Assembly: GCA_964390805.1 (NCBI GenBank)
Contig: CAYMKL010000019.1
Coordinates: forward strand, 1 to 64,000
DNA from: CAYMKL01 sp964390805
Lineage (GTDB): Bacteria; Chloroflexota; Anaerolineae; VGOG01
Reading direction: 5' to 3'
DNA length: 64,000 bases
Positions 59,201-64,000 of this stretch are shown in pieces. The position numbers and the translations under genes were made by a program. Each line of letters starts with the position of its first letter. The first letter of the stretch is position 1. The notes under the pieces were generated by a model, which saw only the letters and a program-made list of their open reading frames with translations, was not told where the DNA came from and did no database searches.

Positions 59201-61160
59201 CGCCGACCTTCATGGAAACTGCTGCTGAAGAAATGACCCTCTCCCGTACAACGAAGCGTTCTTGGGGCAGCTCCTCGCGAGGGAAATCCCAATCACCAGC
59301 CAACACCGCGTGCTTTTGCGCATCAGAAGCGTATACCTTCCCCCCAGTATGCGCAATCTGGAAGACGACATCGTCCGGGAAGACTTGCGTGGGTATGAGA
59401 TGAGGAAATCTTCGGTCGCCCACCATAATGGGCGGAAGGGCAAAATCCTCTCTATCGGCCTGATATTGATACAAATCAACGACGTCAGCCCCCAGTACCT
59501 GAATAGCTGTATTGGCGATTTGCTCGAGTGTTTCCTGAAGCACCTCAGGCGATTCTTGCAGAGTAGCCAACGATTGCCCCACCTTGTTCAGCCGTTGGAT
59601 CGTCTGGAGCCGTTCGGAATTCTGTATGGCCACACCAGCCTGGCTGGCAAAGGTGCCGAGGAGATCAATCTCCCAGGGAGTAAATTCTTCCCTCTTGGTC
59701 ATACTGTAAACACTCAAGGTTCCCACAGCGCGTTCTGGCCCAGCCAACAAGGGAACAGCCAACATGGACTGCCATCCCTCCCTCGTCGCCTCCTCCTTTT
59801 TCTGAAAACCAGGATTTGCCTGGATATCCAGAACCTGAATAATCCTCCGCTCGCGAATAGCCTTGCCGGTTACGCTGTGGCCCAGATCTAACCTGGCCTC
59901 CTGAGCGTACTCGATACTTATCCCCCGGGAAGCGATGATTCTTGCCTGATCCCCCGGCTCGTCCACCCGCCACATCGACACTGGGCAACGAGTGAGCCGA
60001 TGCACAGCATCCACAATATACTGATAGAGGTCCACGGCACCGCCAAGGGTCTTCTCGCCAATCTTCTTCAAACTTTCCAGTAACTCAGCCCGTTCGATGG
60101 CCACTGCCACCTGGTCTGCCAGGGCTATCAACAATTCCACGTCGGCCGCAGAAAAACAGTTAGGCTCTAGACTGTCTACGTTGATCACACCCAGAGCTGT
60201 GCCGTGCGACATGATCGGCACCGATACCAACGAGCGAATGGGAACACCACCGGCGATAATATCAACGAAATGTGTATCCGTCTTTGTGTCCCGACAAACG
60301 TAGGGTTCGCGATTCCGCGCCACCCAACCCGCAATCCCTTCGTCCGGTGCGCCAGGCGTGAAGGTACGCTCCGCCTTATCCACTGGTACGAGCCCGCCGA
60401 CACGGGCACGGAAGTGCAATCTGCCATCCTCTTCCATTAGCATCAGAGACCCATCTCTGGCTCCGACCAAATCTACTGCTCGTTGGAGAATCCTGTCCAG
60501 CACCTCTTGTAAGTCAACAGCAGCATCCACATCCTTCTGGATATGTTGAAGCAATTCGGAATACCCCAGCGCTCTCTCCGCCGTCTGGTATTTCCTGATG
60601 CTTTCCACCAAGTAGCGGAAGATAGCTGTAAGCACAAGCAGAACAGCCAGATTGGTAAACAGCGAAACAGGGTTGATCAAAGCGAGCCCAGCAGCCTCTG
60701 ACAGCGATGCGAGAAAGTATAAAACAACGACTTCGCCGTAGATCCCCCACATCATGCCCCGAGGGAAGTAGAGGGCCGAGGCAAACAGCGGCCACAGGTA
60801 GATGAACCAGAAATAGCTCTCTGCACCACCAGTCATCCAAAGCAAGGCACTTCCAAGAAACACCACGATCTGAATCCGCACCATTCGAAACTGCGATGTT
60901 CCATACAACTCTCTCTTGGTCCGCGAGAATACTTCCCGCACAACAAGGTATACCAGGCAGGACAATAGCCACCCAAGAACCCAGGGGCCTCTCGCTCTCA
61001 CCTCTGACGAGACGAGATAAGCCGCGTAGACAAATAGCAACAGGAACCACCCTATGTAGGTCACCGAAAAGTGAACCAGCCTCCACTCTCTCCCCTCTTC
61101 TGCCGTACTGAGGGACTTTAGGAACACTTTCGGGCCGGTATTGAAACGATCACTTGTCAT
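56247..61160 (-). CDS. Giant membrane sensor kinase with seven GAF domains
   Basis: A 1637-residue protein. Residues about 25-190 hold six or so hydrophobic segments (HFSVTYIGWFLLLFVYAAYL, YFWFIYLWPLFASALYF). Seven GAF domains follow in tandem (about 210-380, 385-550, 555-735, 740-905, 910-1080, 1085-1265, 1270-1430), each closing with a helix like ADQAAVAIENARLY. The kinase part has a histidine segment GLVTAEMAHHSKNLSGIIRS (about 1450) and an ATPase domain with LLSNAVKF (N box) and YGLGLWGARTTMREHGG (G box). The D-box reads FMNHGPPIPHEHWEEIFNLF-like, with Asn in place of the ATP-contacting Asp. Ligands unknown. First gene of the relay cluster. Confidence 0.85.
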   Translation of the reverse strand: MTSDRFNTGPKVFLKSLSTAEEGREWRLVHFSVTYIGWFLLLFVYAAYLVSSEVRARGPWVLGWLLSCLVYLVVREVFSRTKRELYGTSQFRMVRIQIVVFLGSALLWMTGGAESYFWFIYLWPLFASALYFPRGMMWGIYGEVVVLYFLASLSEAAGLALINPVSLFTNLAVLLVLTAIFRYLVESIRKYQTAERALGYSELLQHIQKDVDAAVDLQEVLDRILQRAVDLVGARDGSLMLMEEDGRLHFRARVGGLVPVDKAERTFTPGAPDEGIAGWVARNREPYVCRDTKTDTHFVDIIAGGVPIRSLVSVPIMSHGTALGVINVDSLEPNCFSAADVELLIALADQVAVAIERAELLESLKKIGEKTLGGAVDLYQYIVDAVHRLTRCPVSMWRVDEPGDQARIIASRGISIEYAQEARLDLGHSVTGKAIRERRIIQVLDIQANPGFQKKEEATREGWQSMLAVPLLAGPERAVGTLSVYSMTKREEFTPWEIDLLGTFASQAGVAIQNSERLQTIQRLNKVGQSLATLQESPEVLQETLEQIANTAIQVLGADVVDLYQYQADREDFALPPIMVGDRRFPHLIPTQVFPDDVVFQIAHTGGKVYASDAQKHAVLAGDWDFPREELPQERFVVRERVISSAAVSMKVGEEVLGVMFVGYRQRCDFDTDLELRERIEVLANQGAIAINNARLVQGLRDRADEVSLLQQISAQISAALKLDKILPSLVEGAMRLTKTKSGVVHVIDSSGERIVGSYAYPEEFRHPAPRISEQGYTRLIIEKGEQRVVPDTHVDTRANPEVVEKGVRSFVGTPLKSAGERAAGVLYLNDIIVRQFTEEELALLRALADQAAVAIEHAQLFQELDERATQLEQLQTVTTAISAEPSNLERVSHLIVKSLSDIFHKASCAIRLYDSTTDQFRPQIATGVMEEWIDRLPRPDGTSCYVVRTKLPRYLEGNDVATPSDGGPAVREDISALGMKSVAYLPLISGGDVVGVLYVNLTVPHHFSDNDKLLLELFADQAAIAIENARLYQNLERRIRELEVLTEIGRTVSSLGIDEILEEIHTQAGKLMDVRNIQIAFYDEDKDGVSFPLAYDAGKKVEADHKDFRPRRRGEYRYGLTEYVIDKGEAEISRGNVWKWAKERGIQLSEAIATKSWIGTPLRVWDREKQAEKVIGLISIQSYEKEDAYDENDLRVLETMASQAAVAIENARLLDRETRRARQLAGLQEIGVKITSQLELGEVLGSVVENANMTTSADFSTLFLYDPEQDKFESGIRRGKVEVAPSIPGHTGFSAHIARTQEAVFAEDVGKEPRVKPTFIRNKRVKSFAGVPLIFGGRTVGLLYVNFFESRGFSKSDRETIHLLANQAAVAIENARLYTEMEQRVEKRTRQLREAQEKALAAEVNAAVGLVTAEMAHHSKNLSGIIRSCALRLIQQLQDLTPQQQEDLDNILLNSEGINKAAEDLFKPFRPEPKAKVSINLVLNEALAALGKQPDMDIQANLAPDLPAVNVQVQKIITYIVELLSNAVKFTRRRMSEEGIDLDEIRVDGQLAGDGFVELAFMNHGPPIPHEHWEEIFNLFSARQEVAQEEQSYGLGLWGARTTMREHGGEVSVLESNEERTIFLLRLPAQQQQEEE

Positions 61161-61331
61161 TGCTGCACCCTCCGCGTTGACTTACATATCTACCAGTGCT
61201 GTGCCATGTCTCATGCATTCAACTATCCCTCTCCACAAGCAACATGCCGCACTGCATATTCTCCCCTTCATCACCTAAGAGAGGGAGAGTCTGACCACCC
61301 CGAAGCCGAGTTCAAGCAACAGCTTTCCTCA

Positions 61332-62195
61332 CTACTCCTTCTTCCTCACCAACGGCAACGTCGCACACCGAAACGCCCCACCCCGTTTCGTCGTCTCGCT
61401 ATACCCCAACTCGAAAACCTGGATGCCACGGTCACGCAGCAAGGCATTGACCCGGCTATTGCGCCTATCGGAAACGACCTTCTCTGGGGAGAGAGCAAGG
61501 ACGTTGGTGCAAAGGATTCCCTGCTCTTCTTCAGTGATCTCAACAACGGAATACCGTTCCCTGAGCAAAGTCAAAGGCGGATCAACGAAGGCGGGGGGGT
61601 AAATCACAGCGATATCAGGCGGAGCGAGGTTGAAGACAGCATCAAGGTGCACGAAAGGCTCACGCAGACGCATGGAGACGATCTGCCGCGATGGATTGAA
61701 GTTCTGGCGGATGAACTCAACTCCCAGTGTGTCCGTCCTCTGGCTCACGCCTGCGAAAATGACGTCATTATCGAGGATGACGTCGCCCCCCTCCAGGAAC
61801 CCACCTTCGAAACCTTTCTTTGCCACCACGATGCGGCTATTCAATCGAGCCAGAATTTGCTCAATCCCTGCGGCCTCGTTCTTGCGAATCTCCTTCTTCA
61901 AGTTAGCCAGCACGAAAGTGTCGCCTATAACGACGCCGATATCTCGACACGCCGATTGAAATGGACAATCTGGCAAAGTGTGCGCCCAGTGGATACGCAC
62001 ATCGTTCTGCTCCAACACCTGCACCAATTTCTGCTCTTCCTGCAGTTGCAAATCCAAGCGAGGGGGATCCTGGGCGTAGGTGGTTTCCTGGGTAGTGTTT
62101 ATAGGCTCGGCCAGGCGGAAGTTGCTTACCGAGGCCATGATGACGTCTGTGAGGACATCTGTTTCAGATGTGGCATGGATGTGGATACTGGGCAT
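61332..62195 (-). CDS. Dimethylarginine dimethylaminohydrolase-like (amidinotransferase family)
   Basis: A 287-residue enzyme of the arginine deiminase/DDAH superfamily. Substrate and catalytic motifs are FEGGFLEGGDVILDNDVIFA (about 130-149), the His in EPFVHLDAVFNLAPPD (about 183) and the nucleophile Cys in RGGAFRCATLPLV near the C-terminus. Such enzymes hydrolyse methylated arginine or arginine to citrulline. Start at MPSIHIHATS is chosen because GAGG lies six bases upstream; the frame also opens at a TTG four codons earlier. It lies 170 bases upstream of the giant kinase, same strand; a functional link is not shown. Confidence 0.85.
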   Translation of the reverse strand: MPSIHIHATSETDVLTDVIMASVSNFRLAEPINTTQETTYAQDPPRLDLQLQEEQKLVQVLEQNDVRIHWAHTLPDCPFQSACRDIGVVIGDTFVLANLKKEIRKNEAAGIEQILARLNSRIVVAKKGFEGGFLEGGDVILDNDVIFAGVSQRTDTLGVEFIRQNFNPSRQIVSMRLREPFVHLDAVFNLAPPDIAVIYPPAFVDPPLTLLRERYSVVEITEEEQGILCTNVLALSPEKVVSDRRNSRVNALLRDRGIQVFELGYSETTKRGGAFRCATLPLVRKKE

Positions 62196-62713
62196 CGTTT
62201 TCCTCAACGTCGTTGCAGTTCAGCCTCGAAAAACAAAAGTGCCCGAAGGACAGCATGACACCTTCGCGCACTCTTTTCTGGTTCAACCGTATTTCGCCGT
62301 AGTTCCCCAGAGCCACCGGTGTGTCGTTCATTCGCGTGATATTTTGGGATCCCAAGACGACACGTTGCCTTTTTAGGAAACAGCCTATACACAAGGGAGA
62401 TAACTATGGAAGAGCACGTTATCGCCCTGTGCGGCCAGTCCGTCTCGGAATAGGTCCGCCTTGCAGCATATCGGTGGGCTTTGACAGAGATGGTCATTGA
62501 AAGCCGCTCCGTAGCCTGGAAGAGAACACTGTCCCACAGAGAGAATCAGAACATGCGTTCTGCTTATGTTGACATACCCCCTCACAATTATACACAAAAC
62601 TCCCATATATGCAAATCGAATCAGTGGCTTTCTCCCCCTTTGTAAGGCGTGAGGCTGAGCCGTGACAAATCAAGCGCGTTCTAAACCCTCTTGAGTTAGA
62701 GAATCGCCAATGG

Positions 62714-62888
62714 ATTAAGGGTTTCCTTTATTATACCCCCTACAGATTAAGGATTTTCGGAAGCTCGACTAAGGATTTCCCTTATTGTATCGCGTTCAGA
62801 TTAAGGATTTTCGGAAGTCCAGACTAAGGATTTCCCTTAATGTTTCTCACTCAGATTAAGGATATTCGTAACCCAAATTCAGGATTTT
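62714..62888. repeat. Array of TAAGGATTT sites with 54-55 bp period
   Basis: Two alternating units: type I AGATTAAGGATTTTCGGAAG at 62744, 62798 and (variant) 62853; type II ACTAAGGATTTCCCTTA at 62768 and 62823, with a variant at 62714. Same-type units repeat every 54-55 bases. Type II is an imperfect palindrome (TAAGG-CCTTA). A degenerate further site is at about 62879. The array ends directly before the promoter at 62894-62921. Confidence 0.75.
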
Positions 62889-62893
62889 GCCCA

Positions 62894-62921
62894 TTGAATA
62901 TTCGCAATATTATGTTATAAT
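62894..62921 (+). promoter_or_regulatory. Promoter next to the site array
   Basis: TTGAAT (62894-62899), 16-base spacer, TATAAT (62916-62921). Predicted start of transcription falls at about 62928. Confidence 0.6.
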
Positions 62922-62990
62922 ATAGTAATGGGAGACACAGTGCTTGATCCATCTTTGCCTGATGAGTCATCCGGAAGGACAAGTGGACCA

Positions 62991-63737
62991 ATGACAAAGA
63001 TTGTCTCTTTGCTTCTGTCTTGCTTCCTTTCGCTGGCCGTCATTGCTTGCAATAGGTCAACACCGACGCCCCCAGCACAATCGCCGAAATCTGACGTTGA
63101 GTCCATCAGGGAGTACGCTTGTGAGTTAGTCAACTACATCAAGGAATTCCAGTCTGATGTAGACCAAGTTGCAGCGACAGATAGTAGGAGTGAAGCGGCA
63201 GATACCTGTCGGGACATCGAACTAGACTATTGCAGGCTGAAGGAGGAGCAATTCCCCTCTGAACTCAAACCCGCTCAGGAATACGCGGTAGGGGAGATCA
63301 ACCAGTACCTTCATGATGATGACGGGGCTTGGATCTGGGCGGCTATCGAAGAGAAGGACGACGAATTCAGGAAGCAGCTCAAGAAGGGTATCGCCGACGA
63401 TGTGTGGAAAATCAGAGACAAGGCTGAGGAGTTGGTCGAGTTCATTGACAGGCTTTATGAATTCGTTACCGCCTTTGAAGAAATGTCTCAATGGGACGCG
63501 GAGTTGGTTAGTGATGAGGAGTGTGACTATCACGAATTCCAAGATATGTCCTGTCCATCCCGACTTCAGGGGGCAAAGGACTACGTGCTAGGAGGAGCAC
63601 GTGAGTATTTGGATAAGGTTTGGGATTATTGCAGAGCCAGCGAGACAGGGGACGAGGTAAGAGCGCGATTCAAGGAGGATGTCTTCGGATGGGATGGAAT
63701 GCCGTCACCTAAATGTACAGTTACCCCTACTCCTTGA
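62991..63737 (+). CDS. Lipoprotein of unknown function
   Basis: A 248-residue predicted lipoprotein: MTKIVSLLLSCFLSLAVIAC is a signal peptide with lipobox VIAC, followed by a Pro/Thr linker (STPTPPAQSP). The mature part is helical and acidic and contains two related segments: ELDYCRLKEEQFPSELKPAQ with YAVGEINQYL, and ECDYHEFQDMSCPSRLQGAK with YVLGGAREYL, so it is an internal duplication. An in-frame ATG at 62928 would coincide with the predicted transcription start and place 21 non-signal residues first; 62991 is preferred because the signal peptide starts there. Function not recognised. Confidence 0.7.
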   Translation: MTKIVSLLLSCFLSLAVIACNRSTPTPPAQSPKSDVESIREYACELVNYIKEFQSDVDQVAATDSRSEAADTCRDIELDYCRLKEEQFPSELKPAQEYAVGEINQYLHDDDGAWIWAAIEEKDDEFRKQLKKGIADDVWKIRDKAEELVEFIDRLYEFVTAFEEMSQWDAELVSDEECDYHEFQDMSCPSRLQGAKDYVLGGAREYLDKVWDYCRASETGDEVRARFKEDVFGWDGMPSPKCTVTPTP

Positions 63738-63743
63738 ACGATG

Positions 63744-63918
63744 CGATGGGACATCAACGTGCGCATGAGCACCGTCATCGGCTTCATCTCTCCAGCAGTG
63801 GATCAACCTGCTGCAGTACCGCCAGGCCGGTGTGGCCGTGCTGGCCATCGCCATTGTGGTAGCCACTCTGGACTATGTTAGCGCACGGGTGCGGGAGAAG
63901 ATTGTGTCGGAGACCTGA
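63744..63918 (+). pseudogene. Decayed fragment of a PhnE-like permease C-terminus
   Basis: RWDINVRMSTVIGF in one frame, then after a deletion and frame change QQWINLLQYRQAGVAVLAIA, IVVATLDYV and SARVREKIVSE to a TGA stop. This matches the last 60 residues of the permease at 46687-48555, but the glycine-rich GGGGGIGF segment is gone. Too short and broken to function. Confidence 0.8.
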
Positions 63919-63953
63919 TTTGCCGAAAATGGGGAGTAGAAGAGAGCGAGCGC

Positions 63954-63982
63954 TTGACATATGAGCTTTTTGCCAGTATAAT
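63954..63982 (+). promoter_or_regulatory. Consensus promoter at the right edge
   Basis: TTGACA (63954-63959), exactly 17 bases, TATAAT (63977-63982). Its gene lies beyond the window. Confidence 0.8.
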
Positions 63983-64000
63983 AGCTTAGCGCGACAGGAA

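Larger units (their letters stand above)
62196..62927. other. Long intergenic region before lipoprotein gene
   Basis: About 730 bases without a supported gene; lower in GC than most of the window. Its right part contains the TAAGGATTT site array and a promoter. The left part (62208-62640) shows nothing I can name. Confidence 0.6.

Noticed and set aside
62714..62888. Possible small CRISPR array
   Set aside because: Units alternate between two types, intervals are only about 4-14 bases between units and partly conserved, and no cas genes are nearby; fits a binding-site array better.

Overview
The window reads as a chromosomal segment of a bacterium, most likely a Chloroflexota (Anaerolineae-like) organism. 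This is inferred from family content and style: a glycerol operon of the Thermotoga/Chloroflexi type, giant GAF-rich sensor kinases, many long gene names with GTG or TTG starts, and abundant short palindromic repeats related to CTTCGACAAGCTCAGG scattered between and even inside genes. No rRNA or marker gene is present to prove the taxonomy. Most of the window is GC-rich, with two clearly lower-GC patches: the 3' third of a NACHT gene (about 22.9-24.5 kb) and a signalling cluster (about 53.7-61.2 kb).

Layout. 0.05-6.4 kb: a saccharopine-dehydrogenase-like oxidoreductase and an ArsA-type ATPase on the minus strand, then fmt, a secreted GH5-like glycosidase and an amidase on the plus strand. 6.4-18.5 kb: a glycerol/dihydroxyacetone operon with a strong promoter and long leader: glpF, dhaK, dhaL, glpK, etfB, etfA, a GlpA-like dehydrogenase, two further flavoproteins, a four-cysteine DUF1667 protein and a small membrane protein, closed by a terminator. 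18.5-27.5 kb: an accessory island with a Phd/VapC-like toxin-antitoxin pair, a methyltransferase, a 1467-residue DUF4062-NACHT protein resembling bacterial NLR-type immune proteins, a catalytically degenerate ClpB-D2-like protein with a small acidic neighbour, a SEC-C protein and a methyltransferase-like protein. 27.6-35.3 kb: a PfpI-family protein, a DhaM-HPr-Enzyme I fusion that should supply phosphate to DhaKL, tRNA-Pro(GGG), a PdtaS/PdtaR (ANTAR) pair, nadE and glnA. 35.5-41.3 kb (minus): lon, a GH99-like secreted protein and folC. 41.7-48.6 kb: a lipoprotein, then a transport locus with a LysM-BMP-PhnD fusion binding protein, PhnC-like ATPase and an oversized PhnE-like permease. 48.6-53.7 kb (minus): a peptide-type ABC transporter with an amidase; its binding protein is circularly permuted. 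53.7-61.2 kb (minus): a seven-GAF histidine kinase, two receivers (one lacking the phospho-acceptor Asp) and an HD-receiver protein. 61.3-64.0 kb: a dimethylargininase-like enzyme, an array of TAAGGATTT sites, a lipoprotein, a decayed phnE fragment and a consensus promoter at the right edge.

How the parts work together. GlpF would admit glycerol, GlpK would phosphorylate it, and the flavoproteins plus ETF would oxidise glycerol-3-phosphate and pass on electrons. DhaK/DhaL would phosphorylate dihydroxyacetone using PEP relayed through the fusion encoded about 18 kb downstream. The most unusual items are the circularly permuted substrate-binding protein (52.0-53.7 kb), the LysM-BMP-PhnD tripartite binding protein with its enlarged permease, the NACHT gene with an abrupt composition change at its sensor end, the pseudo-ClpB protein, and several repeat families that have been absorbed in frame into proteins.
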